NCBI GenBank assembly: GCA_047967505.1
Contig: CM106538.1
Length of the DNA stretch: 64,000 nucleotides
Source of the DNA: Dipteris shenzhenensis
Lineage: Eukaryota; Polypodiophyta; Polypodiopsida; Gleicheniales
Direction: 5' to 3' (one strand)
Shown here: piece by piece, positions 1 through 9,990 of the stretch
How positions within the stretch are numbered: the stretch's first letter is position 1
Layout of the letters: the number at the start of each line of letters is the position of its first letter
Program-made: the position numbers and the translations under genes
Notes under the pieces: model-generated
Told to the model about the DNA's origin: nothing
Seen by the model: the letters and a program-made list of their open reading frames with translations, nothing else
Databases searched by the model: none

Positions 1-279
1 TCAGTATGTCACTAAGTCGGCTGAACATCATATTAGGGAATTCGGAAAATCCAAAGTCCCATTTTGCAAAGATCTTAAAATGGGGGCACGATGAACCCTT
101 TTAAGCTTTTGTCAAATCCCCCTCATGTAACATATAATTGGAAACCTCTTGAAGAGTAGATTCTAAAGGAACAAACTTTGCCAAATTTGAAGTTTTGATG
201 TAACTCAAGATACAACAGTAACTAGATTGAAAAGAAAAGTCCCAAAGTATTGGGATTTTCCCAAACTTTCTAATATGGT
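1..279. other. No recognisable feature
   Basis: AT-rich sequence without a supportable reading frame. It is probably the degraded upstream part of the gypsy relic that becomes readable from about position 280, but no reverse transcriptase or RNase H motif is visible. Confidence 0.4.
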
Positions 280-519
280 GTCACTGAAGCTATCGCCCTC
301 CCCGCTGCAAATGGTAAGGCAGTTTCAAATTTCATATTTGAACGTATCTGCACAAGGTTTGGGACACCCATGGAAATTGTCTCTGACCACAGGAGTCCAT
401 TCTTAAATGAAGTAGTGGAGTTACTCATGGATCGCATGGGTATTGATCATCGCACTTCTAGCATCTATTATCCAGCACCCATGGGTCAAACAGAGCAGAC
501 CAATGGCCTCCTTTGTAAA
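280..519 (+). pseudogene. Ty3/gypsy integrase core fragment
   Basis: One open frame (with the ATG at 370 internal to it) reads VTEAIALPAANGKAVSN, then RICTRFGTP, then IVSDHRSPFLNEVV and HRTSSIYYP..GQTEQTNG. This is the central part of a chromovirus-type Ty3/gypsy integrase: the second catalytic Asp is in IVSD and the catalytic Glu region is in GQTEQTNG. Homology ends at about 519, exactly where the left arm of the large inverted repeat begins. The pol protein upstream (RT, RNase H, zinc finger) and everything downstream are missing, so this is a dead scrap. The family is clear; the exact lineage is inferred from the RTSSIYYP-type motif. Confidence 0.85.
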
Positions 520-1056
520 ACCAACACCTATTTCATTAATTTTGGACTAGTGCACTGTCCAAATTCATTTTGTGAGATAATTTTGGATAAAGCATTTTAA
601 AAAAAGAGGCTCTTATAAAACAAAACTTTGAGTCAAAAAGTAAGATTTTAAAAAATCAAATTAGAAAAAATGACGTGATATGTTATTAAAACTAGAGTAC
701 ATTAAAAAAAGAGGACTTCATGTTGTTAAAAGAGAAAAAGTAAGATTTTAAAAAATCAAATTAGAAAAAAAAATAGAGTACATTTAAAAAAAAGCGTGAC
801 ACATTTGTACAAGAAGTAGATCATATAACTCAAAGCCATATGGTGTTAAAAAACACCTTCCATTAGAAGATGTCATCTTTGTCTCTCTTGTCTATTACAA
901 CTTTACATTAGAGAACTAAAAAGTCTTTGTGGAACTGTAGTTTCATTTCTTGTCTATTACAGTTACTTTAGAAAACACATAAGTCTATGGAATTAAATTT
1001 CACAGTTACTTTAAATTTCTATGGAATTAAATTTCCATCACTTGACTATTAAGTCA

Positions 1057-1513
1057 TTAGAGAGAGCATATGTCCTCAAAAGTGTCTACTATGGCATTGG
1101 CTTCATGAAAATAAGCAAACTTTAAGCTTGCACGCCATGTGTAACCAAGGCTGGCATGGCAAATCTCCTCACAGACTCTCCTCACAACTTGTTTCGAATC
1201 TTCCGCAGACTTGTAAGCATTCATCAACTCTTCTTTTCCCTCTTGGCTTTCCTCATCTTCACCATTTTTTTCAATACAGCTTCTAGCCACCGCCATATCC
1301 TATACGAAAATTTAACTTGTTCGCATAAGAAGTACGTGATTAAAAGAAGCGAAAAAGAAAGCTAAGGATATTCACCTCTTCTGCTGAGTTCAAATCAAGC
1401 AGCCATGTGCGTAACATATCCTCCTCAAATGATTTTCCCTTCATTGGTCCATACAAAAGAGATCTAAGACAGAATTTAAGTTCAGTAAATGAAGTCGGGT
1501 AGTAACTAGTCAT
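1057..1513 (-). CDS. Small two-exon gene in the left arm, unknown function
   Basis: On the minus strand an ATG at 1513 opens 46 codons (MTSYYPTSFTELKFCLRSLL...) ending at 1376, followed by a GTGAAT donor. After a short intron ending CGTATAG, exon 2 (1299-1057) continues in frame as DMAVARSCIEKNGEDEESQE... to a TAA stop. The product would be about 126 residues, with a Glu/Lys-rich middle and a more hydrophobic C-terminus (ASLKFAYFHEANAIVDTF). No domain is recognised. The intact frame across a plausible GT-AG intron is the main support. The equivalent place in the right arm carries a different small ORF, so this may be a captured or lineage-specific cargo gene. Confidence 0.45.
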
Positions 1514-1965
1514 TGTCTTAGAGGGAAAGTGGGAGAAGGAGACTGAGGGAGCGATAGCGAGGGATGCATAGTGAGCTACCCCTCCTTCAAGAGTGATAGA
1601 AAGTGAGGGAAGACGTAAAGTGAAAGATGAATACAAGTTAATCAGAAGGACTAGGATGTAAGAAATAAGAGAGTGTTTGTGGAAGGACTACGATGGAAGA
1701 ATACTCCTCATGCATATATACAAACACAACATCATACATGCATCACAACTCTTCTGATGCTTCTAGTGGAGACTGTGGCAACTCTTCTGATGCTTCCAAT
1801 GGAGGCTGTGGTGCTCTAGATGTACACTCAGTCTCTACTTCTTCTGTAGTATGTAGTGCTTTCGGAGTAGACTCAGTATCCTCTTCCTTAAATGCAAGGC
1901 GGAGGCTGTGGCAACTCTTCTGATGCTTCCAGTGGAGGCTGTGGTGCTGTAGGTGTACACTGAGT

Positions 1966-2330
1966 CTATACTTCTTCTGTAGTGTGCAATGCTTTCACAT
2001 TATACTCAGTCTCCTCTTCCTTAAATGCAAGCTCTGATATTGCTTCAGTTGCATGTTGTATTCTAATGGCAGCAATCAGGTCTCGAATGATTTCAGCCCT
2101 AAACAATTGTATATCCTCCTCTGAATATTTGAGCTCCAAAGAGTCTTCCGATGAGATCTGTGGCTTAAGTGAGAAAATTTCTTTGAAAATCAACATGTAG
2201 TTGTAGGCAACTCTCCACCCACAACTATGCCCATCTTCTTGCTCTACTACTAAATGCTTTTGGAAGTCTAGCGAGTATTTGTACTATCTGGTTTCTCTGA
2301 TAGCAGATACTAACTTCTCAATTGACCTGA
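1966..2330 (-). pseudogene. Ulp1-like protease C-terminal fragment (left arm)
   Basis: The minus frame reads YKYSLDFQKHLVVEQEDGH, then SCGWRVAYN, then MLIFKEIFSLKPQISSED and a long acidic/helical tail. The pattern Q-x(5)-C-G, with an invariant Gln a few residues before a Cys-Gly pair, matches the end of the catalytic core of C48 (Ulp1/SENP-like) cysteine proteases, which plant Mutator-like and some CACTA elements often carry. The His and Asp of the catalytic triad are not visible upstream; a TAG precedes YKYSLDF. A near-identical copy lies in the right arm at 6276-6756 with the same TAG. The family call rests on one motif, so it is moderate. Confidence 0.5.
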
Positions 2331-2465
2331 TCATCATGACATACTAAAAAAGCTTAGTGTGTCTATTACATAAGGTACATAATATCGAAGTGACAACAGA
2401 TTAATAGAATACCTACATTTGCACTGAGCCATGAAAGCCTGCAATCAAGTTAACAAACCAACAAT

Positions 2466-3643
2466 AGTTGTCTTCAAGGTCCCAAACCACCAGACTCCAA
2501 TGTTCCCTACATGAATAATTAAGAACCATTATTATTTAACACAATGTTGCCAATATAAGATGAAAATAAAGGTTTCCATGATACATCTCGTGATATGCCA
2601 TAAATAGGACTCGCACGCCATGTAAATGTAAAGGCTATAACCATTTACAAACATCGGCTATCATCTTTCTGCTATCGCTAAGTATAGGAGAAAGGAGGGA
2701 ATCCAACATATACACACGGTTTTGTACGGCTCTACCAAATCGTGAGATAACTATACTACACCAACAAATAAATGAATATTAGCTTATTAGATTTAATCAA
2801 AATATTGAATTATCAAGCAGAGAAAAAGTTTGTATCAAACCTGAGAATGGCCATCATAATGTTGTTATTGAACTCATTTGAAGCTCTATAAAGGATTAAA
2901 ATCTCGTCTCCCCCAAATTCAAGATACTGAGGTCTATGTTGAATCATAACCCTAACATTAAAAGATCTTCCCAATTCTTCCAATGAAGCCATGTTTGTAG
3001 AGTTGAGGTCTTCTATCCCCTTTGACTCTTTGATGGCATTCATTTGACACTCCTTTGAGCCATTATCTATTTGCCTTGTGGGAGGGTCCATAATGTCGCC
3101 CTTAATGATTGCTTGAATGGTACATGTTATAAATGCATAGAGATGCAAATCCGTATATGTTGACAGTGTGGTGTCATTTTGTATCTCAAAAATTTGACCA
3201 AGTACCAAAAAGCAATTGTAGCCCACCCTCCATCCATAATTATAGATGTGGCTATTCTCTTGATGTGATACCTGACATGTTATATACTCTATTTGTTGTG
3301 CCAAGTCACATTGCACATTACTGTGTCGATAGCACCTACTAACTTTCGAGCTAATCTGCACATCAAAACATATAACAATAGTGAATATGTGCATTGCATA
3401 TCAATCTACATGTCAAGAAGTGACAACAAGTGTAGTCTATACTTACTCTAACATAGTGCCATGGACGGATGTCATTGAGTTGGCAAAGAAGCACTTCTTA
3501 GCAAAGATGTCCACGACTACTAGACTCCAATGTGAGCTGCATTATCAATAAAGAATAATTACTGTGTTTGAGACAATTCTAGTAATGCAATAGAAAAAAC
3601 AAGTAGGGTTTGATGCTTACTACTCATAATATGCTGTAAAAAT
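2466..3643 (-). pseudogene. Second Ulp1-like remnant in the loop
   Basis: Between the left arm and the copia LTR the minus strand has an open frame at 3394-2813. It reads SSKVSRCYRHSNVQCDLAQQ, then VSHQENSHIYNYGWRVGYNC and FLVLGQIFEI. Aligned by eye with the arm copies (VVEQEDGHSCGWRLAYNC), it has the same Gln...GWR-x-x-YNC layout, but the catalytic Cys position reads Tyr and two or three residues are inserted, so the protease would be inactive. The downstream part (IMDPPTRQIDNGSKECQMN...) is not recognised. It is probably a diverged paralogue of the arm gene. The remainder of the interval shows nothing else I can support. Confidence 0.45.
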
Positions 3644-3941
3644 TGTTGAGATATCAAGCTCTACCCCCGATACATCTCCTGGATGACTATCATTTATGTC
3701 ACCGCCTATGTTAGTTGTACTCGTGGTGTAGTTAGACTACCACGTATGTTTTTGGTTTGGGTTCACATATGAACCACGTATTCTAGGTTTTGACATATAG
3801 GGTATTTCCCTCTTCTATTGTATTGTTGTTGTGTGCAAAAGTGAAGAAAGGCTTCACCCTCCAACCTTGTGTCCTCTCTCTCTTGTGTGTTGTGAAGAAA
3901 GGTGAACTTGAGTCTCCTATCTCTCTCCCTTATTCTTTACA
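3644..3941 (+). repeat. Copia-1 5' LTR
   Basis: It starts TGTTGAGATATCAAGCTC and ends ...TTCTTTACA just before a primer-binding site. The LTR of the second copia element at 58980 starts the same way (TGTTGAGATATCGAGCTC), which fixes the 5' edge. It contains the pyrimidine-rich 3' part usual for the R/U5 region. No 3' LTR partner is present because the element is cut at about 6136. Confidence 0.8.
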
Positions 3942-3955
3942 TGGTATTAGAGCCT
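3942..3955 (+). other. Primer-binding site of copia-1
   Basis: TGGTATTAGAGCC directly follows the LTR. It differs at one base from the canonical plant copia site TGGTATCAGAGCC, complementary to the 3' end of initiator methionine tRNA. It marks where minus-strand cDNA synthesis would start. Confidence 0.85.
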
Positions 3956-4488
3956 TGTTCGTGGTAAGGAGCTCAAGAAAGAAAGCCAAGTTTGTGGTGT
4001 CCTGGTAAGAGGACCAGTGTTGCTTTCCTATTTCGAGTTTGGGAGCAAATCTCTGCAAGTAGCACAGCCAGAAGTGCAGGAGTGCACTGCTTCAGATTGA
4101 GAGGCCCTTCGCGGTGCGGCGAGAGCGCAGTATATGCTCTATTTCTGATTTGAGGCCATTTCGGGGCCCGTTTTGAAGGCGGAAGTTCTTCGCAGGCACT
4201 CAGGAAAAGGCCCTGTTTTTGCTGTGCGACCACCGCGCGGCTAGTCGGTGGAAAGGTGCCACAGAAATTGCATCGTATGCCTATGTGCAGAGATATTGGG
4301 AGTTGCAGATTCATGCCTGTTGCCTGTTGATGCAAAATCGTCACGAGGAAGTGACTGTGTGGGGAAATACCACTTTCGTCAGTGTTGCAGATCTGCCCCT
4401 GTGAGGCTCTTTGCAGAAGTTTTGCTATTTGCCCTTCTGAGGCATTTGCTGTGTTTACAGGTTGCTGTTGCAATTTGTGATTTGTAAA

Positions 4489-6136
4489 ATGTCTGAGAAT
4501 CTGTCTACCATTGTCAGTGAGAAGCTTGACAAGAACAACTTCCAAGCATGGAAGTTCAGGATGACAAACTTCTTTATGGGAAAGGGAGTTTGGGATTACA
4601 TCAGTGGTGAAACTGCAGAACCAGTTTTGGGTGCTGCTCCCACTCCTGCTGAATTGAAGGCCTTTAAAGAATGGCATGAAAAAGCCAGAAAATGCCTGTA
4701 TTGGCTGTCCGTTAGCATTTCAGATTCTATGATTGTGCATATACAGGATCTAGAGACGCCTAAGGAGGCATGGGATACATTGGTGAAGCTGTATAGCACA
4801 AATACCAAAGCACGAAAGATGCAGCTAAAGCAGGAGTTGCACAATGTGCAAAGGAAAAATATGAATATAAATGAGTATTCCTTGAAGGTGAAAGGCCTTG
4901 CAGATTCTCTTGCCTCCATTGGAGCACCTGTTGATGATGAGGACTTAGTGTCCGTGACCTTGAATGGTCTTGGGAAAGATTATGCACAATTTCGGACATC
5001 CATTGGAGTCCGTGAAACATTTCCTGATTTTCAGGAACTTATTGCTCTCTTGCTGAGTGAAGAGCAAAGGAATGGTGGTTCAGCCACCTCAACTTCTCAA
5101 GAGACTGCTTTCTACTCGAATACAGGTAGAGGCAGGGGTAGAGGAAGAGGCTGTTCTGGTGGCCGTGCAGGAAATCAGAACCAACAGCAACAACAGGAAA
5201 ACCAGTCCTATGGAGGAGGACGTGGAAGTTCTAGAGGCAGGGGGAGCCAAAGAGGCCGTGGTTCATGGCAAAGGAACCAGCAAGTAAATAGCAGCACAGA
5301 ATGCTATTATTGTGGAAAGCCTGGACACAAGGAGAATACATGCTATAAAAAGCAGAATGACATCAAAAGTGGGAAGTTGCAGCAAAGCAACTATGCATCA
5401 TCAAGTGGGCATGGTGACGACAGAAATGAGCACCTTTTTGTGATGCAGCATATGGTTAACTCCATGTCAGGAGATGCTGCAGCTTGCAATGATGTTTGGT
5501 ATGTTGATTCAGGTGCCTCTAACCACATGACCAGTCATGGTGAGTGGTTTCATGATGTTAGAAATTTGGATAAGCCAGGTTATGTTGAAACAGGTGATGA
5601 TACTGCGCACCCAATTACGCAGGTTGGTAAAGTGCCATTGGCTATGCAGGATGGCAAAACGAAGTACTTGGCAGATGTACTTCATGTTCCAAAAATCACT
5701 AAGAACCTGGTTTCAGTTGGCCAGATGGTTGAGCAAGGTCTGCAGGTTAGATTTAATCCTGATGGATGCTTTGTTGAGGACCTGAAAAATAAGTGCCGCT
5801 TGGTTGCAAAAGGCAACAAAAATGGTAGAATGTTCACCTTGGATGTTGATATGCCTGAGGTGAAAGCTGCTATGTTTGCGCATGGGAGAGGTGTCATTGC
5901 AGATATTGAGATATGGCACAAGCGCATTGGGCACGTGAATATACAAAGGCTAAAATCTATGCAAACAAAAAACATTGTTGCAGGTTTGCCTAAATTCAGA
6001 GTTGAGGGAATGCAAAAGGTATGTGAAGCATGCCAAATGGGTAAGTAGGCCAGACATGCATTTCCCAAAAATGCTAAGGTGAGCAGAAGACCTTTGGAAG
6101 TGATCCATTCAGATGTTTGGACAACCAAAGCTGCAT
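4489..6136 (+). pseudogene. Copia-1 gag-pol, 5' half, truncated in integrase
   Basis: The start chosen is MSENLSTIVSEKLDKNNFQ at 4489; it matches MASDALSQIVTEKLDKNNFQ in copia-2, so the upstream in-frame Met is leader. Order: UBN2-type gag (about residues 1-200), an RG-rich linker (about 215-270), a zinc knuckle CYYCGKPGHKENTC (near 272), protease DSGA (near 340) and a GAG-pre-integrase WHKRIGH...C..C (near 475-515). A TAG at 6046 stops the frame after CEACQMGK, but the same frame continues as ARHAFPK and IHSDVWTTKAA. Homology ends at about 6136, where the right inverted-repeat arm begins. Reverse transcriptase and RNase H are absent. The gag part is otherwise intact, so the insertion is fairly young. 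Confidence 0.9.
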
Positions 6137-6275
6137 ATTGTTGGTTTGTTAACTTGATTGTAGGCTTCCATGGCTCAGTGCAAACGTAAGTATTCTATTA
6201 ATCTGTTGTTACTTCTATATTATGTACCTTATGTAATAGACACACTAAGTTTTTTTAATATGTCATGATGAGCAG

Positions 6276-6756
6276 GTCGATTGAGAAGTTGGTATCTGCT
6301 ATCAGAGAAACAAGATAGTACAAAGACTCGGTAGACTTCCAAAAGCATTTAGTAGTAGAGCAAGAAGATGGGCATAGTTGTGGGTGGAGACTTGCCTACA
6401 ATTGCATGTTGATTTTCAAAGAAATTTTCTCACTTAAGCCACACATCTCATCGGAAGACCCTTTGGAGCTCAAATATTCAGAGGAGGATATACAATTGTT
6501 TAGGGCTGAAATCATTCGAGACCTACTTGCTACCATTAGAATACAATGTGCAACTGAAGCAATATCAGAGCTTGCATTTAAGGAAGAGGAGACTGAGTCT
6601 ACTGTGAAAGCGCTGCACACTATAGAAGAAGTAGAGACTCAGTGTACACCTACAGCACCACAGCCTCCACTGGAACATCAGAAGAGTTGCCACAGCCTCC
6701 GCTTGCATTTAAGGAAGAGGATATTGAGTCTACTCCGAAAGCACTACATACTATAG
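6276..6756 (+). pseudogene. Ulp1-like protease C-terminal fragment (right arm)
   Basis: A splice-acceptor-like TGAGCAG precedes the frame SIEKLVSAIRETR, a TAG at 6316, then YKDSVDFQKHLVVEQEDGH, SCGWRLAYNC and MLIFKEIFSLKPHISSED. The Gln...Cys-Gly spacing fits the C48 (Ulp1/SENP) active site; His and Asp are not seen. The C-terminal tail is acidic and contains an imperfectly repeated unit (AFKEEETES...LHTIEEVE). The TAG lies at the same place as in the left-arm copy. It may mark a shared nonsense mutation or an unrecognised intron. The frame breaks up after about 6756. Confidence 0.5.
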
Positions 6757-6969
6757 AAAGAAGTAGAGACTGAGTGTACATCTAGAGCACCACAGCCTCC
6801 ATTGGAAGCATCAGAAGAGTTTCCACAGTCTCCATTAGAAGCATCAAAAGAGTTGTGATGCATGTATGATGTTGTGTTTGTAGTTTTTGTTGATTATACA
6901 ACAATTTGTGACTTATTACTTAAGTGGCATTTACTGATGATATTTATATAATTATTTCATGCACATAAT

Positions 6970-7195
6970 TTTATGATATGAATGTGTGATGATGTGATTA
7001 TTTGGAAATAAATCCTTGTGTGATGAGAATTTTGATATGAATATGTGATGATGTGATATTTGTAATATATTTCTTTATGCACACAATTTTTTGATATAAA
7101 TATGTGATGATGTGATTATTTGGAAATAAATCCTTGTGTGATGAGAATTTCGATATGAATATGTGATGATGTAATATTTGTAATATATTTCAGTT
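6970..7195 (+). repeat. Tandem duplication of about 121 bp
   Basis: Two adjacent copies contain TGATGTGATTATTTGGAAAT, TCCTTGTGTGATGAGAATTT and ATATGTGATGATGT; the first begins near 6980 and the second near 7100. It is AT-rich, non-coding and specific to the right arm. Confidence 0.75.
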
Positions 7196-7209
7196 GCAAG
7201 TATCAATTC

Positions 7210-8110
7210 CCAATGCTCCACTCAAAGTACAGCATTCCCATTGCTCTACAAAATTTTATTCAGTTGGACAGTCTCCACTCACTTAAAGTAGAGCATTCCC
7301 AATGCTTCTCTCACTTTATTCCAACCCTTATCCTTATCATAGCGAACACATCATGCCTTAGTGCACTTGTATTCTTCCATCCTAGTCTCCACTCACTTAA
7401 AGTAGAGCATTCCCAATGCTTCTCTCACTTTATTCCAACCCTTATCCTTATCATAGCAAACACATCGTGCCTTAGTGCACTTGTATTCTTCCATCCTAGT
7501 CCTTCCACAAACACTCTCTTATTTCTTACATCCTAGTCCTTCTGATTAACTTGTATTCGTCTTTCACTTTACATCTTCCCTCACTTTCTATCCCTTCAAG
7601 ACACTCTCTTATTTCTTACATCCTAGTCCTTCTAATTAACTTGTATTCGTCTTATCGCTCTCTCTCTCTCTCACTTGTAATATATTTCACTCGCAAGTAT
7701 CAATTCCCAATGCTCCACTCACTTAAAGTACAACATTCCCAATGCTCTGCAAAATTTTATTCAGTTGGACAATCTCCACTCACTTAAAGTAGAGCATTAC
7801 CAATGCTTCTCTCACTTTATTCCAACCCTTGTCCTTATCATAGTGAACACATCCTACCTTAGTGCACTTGTATTCTTCCATCCTAGTCCTTCCACAAACA
7901 CTCTCTTATTTCTTACATCCTAGTCCTTCTCAGTAACTTGTATTCTTCTATTGTAGTCCTTCCACAAACACTCTCTTCTTTCATCCATCCTGATAACTTG
8001 TATTCTTCTATCCTAGTTCTTCCACAAACACTCTCTTCTTTCATCCATCCTAGTGCTTCTCATTAACTTGTATTCTTCCATCCTAGTCCTTCCATAAACA
8101 CTCTCTTCTT
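7210..8110 (+). repeat. Tandem array of leader-like units
   Basis: A unit of about 115-120 bp (CTCCACTCACTTAAAGTAGA, then CCAATGCTTCTCTCACTTTA, then TGCACTTGTATTCTTCCATC) occurs near 7267, 7387 and 7771. Shorter subunits (CCTTCCACAAACACTCTCTT, TTCTCATTAACTTGTATTC) repeat up to about 8105. It lies just before the ATG at 8156, so it may have been the promoter/leader of that ORF. Confidence 0.75.
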
Positions 8111-8155
8111 TCTTCCATCGTAGTCCATCTCCCTTTCTTTATCATCTCCCCACCC

Positions 8156-8608
8156 ATGGATGTCCTTGGCATTATCGAAGATGTGCAGTTCAGAATTAAC
8201 AGTCTCAAAGAATGGATTGTTGACCAAGGAGCACAGAGAGAGGCCAGAATTTGACAAGGTTCTCCTTTGATACACATGGAGAGAGAGGAATTTGATGCAC
8301 AAAGGCACGTAGAGAGGGAGGAGACTCTCAAGATAGCAGAGAGTGAAAGACTTTTAAGACGTATGATAAAAGCACGACAAGATCTCTTAGACTTCTTAAG
8401 TAACCTTTGTTATCGTAGCTCTCGTCATGGGCAATTTGATGCGGATGCTGAGAGAACAATAAGAGCCTCACAGAGAAATTATAAAGAAACAATTTGTGAT
8501 TGCTTAAATTTCTTCTTTGCATGTAATTATGTTGAGGATACAACTGTGGAGGCAGTGAAAGATTGGGTTATTGAGAAGATAAGAGAGACTAATGATGAGA
8601 TCTTCTAG
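8156..8608 (+). pseudogene. Small ORF in the right arm, one in-frame stop
   Basis: From ATG 8156 the frame reads MDVLGIIEDVQFRINSLKEW, meets a TGA at 8252, and continues in the same frame as MEREEFDAQRHVEREETLKI ... DWVIEKIRETNDEIF to a TAG at 8606. The predicted protein (about 150 residues) is charged, Glu/Arg-rich and probably largely helical or coiled-coil. I recognise no family. The last part of the coding region is tandemly duplicated just downstream. The left arm has a different small gene at the equivalent place, although both end in a helix containing VE/VD-T-x-(E/D). Confidence 0.45.
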
Positions 8609-8758
8609 ACTTTGGGTGATTAAGAAGCAGCAATTTCTTCTTTGCATGTAATTATGTTGAGGATATAGCTGTGGAGGCAGTGAAAGATTGGGTTATTGAG
8701 AAGATAAGAGAGACCAATGATGAGATCTTCTAGACTTTGGGTGATTAAGAAGATAAGA
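8506..8758 (+). repeat. Tandem duplication of about 127 bp at an ORF end
   Basis: AATTTCTTCTTTGCATGTAA through GACTTTGGGTGATTAAGAAG occurs twice in a row with a few differences (ACAACTGTGG versus ATAGCTGTGG). The second copy lies after the stop codon and is not translated as part of the ORF. Confidence 0.8.
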
Positions 8759-9128
8759 GAGACTATATTAAGGTGTTTTTTGACACCATATGGCTTTGAG
8801 TTATATGATCTACTTCTTGTACAAATGTGATAAGCTCTTTCTGAAATGTACTCTAGTTTTAATAACATGTCACGCCATTTTTTCTAATTTGATTTTTTAA
8901 AATCTTACTTTTTGTCTCTTTTTACAATGTGATGTCCTCTATTTTTAATGTACTCTAGTTTTAATAACATCTCACGCGTCATTTTTCTAATTTGATTTTT
9001 TAAAATATTCCTTTTTGACTCAATGTTTTGTTTTATAAGAGCCTCTTTTTTTTAAATGTTTTATCCAAAATTATCTCACAAAATAAATTTGGACAATGCA
9101 CGAGTCCAAAATTAATGAAATAGGTGTT

Positions 9129-9990
9129 CGTTGCTTTCGGGAGGACAAGTTTTCCCGAAGCATGCACTTAGGGCCACAAACGAGACATCCTATTCATAGC
9201 ATGCAATTCTTCTCGCACTCCTCTCGAGTCTTTGGAACCAACCAAGTGTGCCCAAATAGTAGCCCCCACATTCTTGAAGATATGCATGGGATCCAAGAGA
9301 TGATTGATTTGTAACTGACCCCAATAAGGAAGCTCCTGAAAGATCGATAGCCTCTTCATACCAGGAGGATGTTTCTCTCCATTTGCCCTCCAAGATTGAA
9401 TCCAATCACTTGCCTTCAAATATGATGGTGGTGGATCAAGTTGACCTTCACGTGCGAGATGGTCCAGCGGAAGGTATCGAGCATGACCTTCATAAACATT
9501 TTTCCTCATATGTTTGGAGTATTGTGCAAGCGATTTCAAACCCGGTCCATAAACAGGACAAGCATGGTACCCACTTGTAACAAGTCCTGCACGCATGCAT
9601 GAATGTGTTAGTATAAGACATGCATGCGAAAGAGAGTCATAAAAGCATAATCCTATATTATACTTGTAGAGACACAACCACATACTTGCGCACTCTCCAT
9701 ATCCTGGGTAGTCATGCATGGTCCACATCAAGATACCCCTGACCAAAATATCATTGGTATGTCTAGGAGCTCTGGAAATATCAAAGACCCACACTCCTCT
9801 CCATAATATCTGTAACTCCTCTATCAAAGGTGCCATGTACACGTCCATATTTTTTGCCTTGTACTTCCCTAGCACAAGTAGTGCAAGCATGAGGTGTCCC
9901 TTTTTTATTGTTAGCCATGGTGGGATATTGTAATTCACCATGACTATGGGCCATGTCGACCAAGGTGTCGAGCGTAATCCGAAAGGATTC
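9129..9990 (-). pseudogene. CACTA tnp2 transposase fragment (element A)
   Basis: The minus frame reads NPFGLRSTPWSTWPIVMVNY, then NIPPWLTIKKGHLMLALLVL and EELQILWRG, then a GT-AG intron of 99 bp (9685-9587; multiple of three, so the frame reads through it). It continues GLVTSGYHACPVYGP, ELPYWGQLQINHLLDPMHIF and LWP. A TAA follows, yet the frame goes on as VHASGKLVLPKA up to 9129. These are the central tnp2 (Transposase_21) blocks. Compared with element C, the N-terminal exons are replaced by a purine repeat at 9991 and the C-terminal DUF4218/DUF4216 part is cut away. One Cys of the CPVCGP motif is Tyr. It cannot be functional. Confidence 0.85.

Larger units (their letters stand above)
523..2465. 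repeat. Left arm of a large imperfect inverted repeat
   Basis: The outer part (523 to about 880) is the reverse complement of about 8766-9128: the blocks AACACCTATTTCATTAAT, GAGGCTCTTATAAAACAAAA and AGAAGTAGATCATATAACTC all recur inverted there. The inner part (about 1520-2465) matches the reverse complement of about 6137-8100, including the Ulp1-like coding segment. The middle (about 880-1513) does not match the right arm. The shared edges stop at 523 and 9128, with a gypsy relic outside on the left and a CACTA transposase outside on the right. I see no target-site duplication. This could be a DNA transposon with very long inverted termini, or two related copies in opposite orientation. Confidence 0.75.
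6137..9128. repeat. Right arm of the large imperfect inverted repeat
   Basis: Reverse-complement partner of 523-2465. The inner edge (TTGGTTTGTTAACTTGAT... near 6140) matches about 2440-2465, and the outer edge (ACGAGTCCAAAATTAATG... near 9105) matches about 523-545. It is about 1 kb longer than the left arm because of tandemly repeated leader sequence (about 7210-8100) and a different small gene (8156-8608). Its left edge abuts the broken copia-1 integrase. Its right edge abuts a broken CACTA tnp2 gene, so both neighbours are interrupted at its borders. Confidence 0.75.

Noticed and set aside
520-535. Calling the inverted repeat a CACTA element from CACTAGTCC near its edge
   Set aside because: The CACTA word is internal and points the wrong way; the terminal bases are AACACC/GGTGTT and no 3-bp duplication fits.
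4760-5020. Minus-strand ORFs overlapping copia gag-pol (also 5682-6128, 61098-61310)
   Set aside because: Antisense shadows of the clearly coding plus strand.
9679-9690. Reading the insert between YGECA and GLVTSGY as extra protein in element A tnp2
   Set aside because: It is a 99-bp GT-AG intron at the same place as in elements B and C; its length is a multiple of three, so the ORF reads through by chance.
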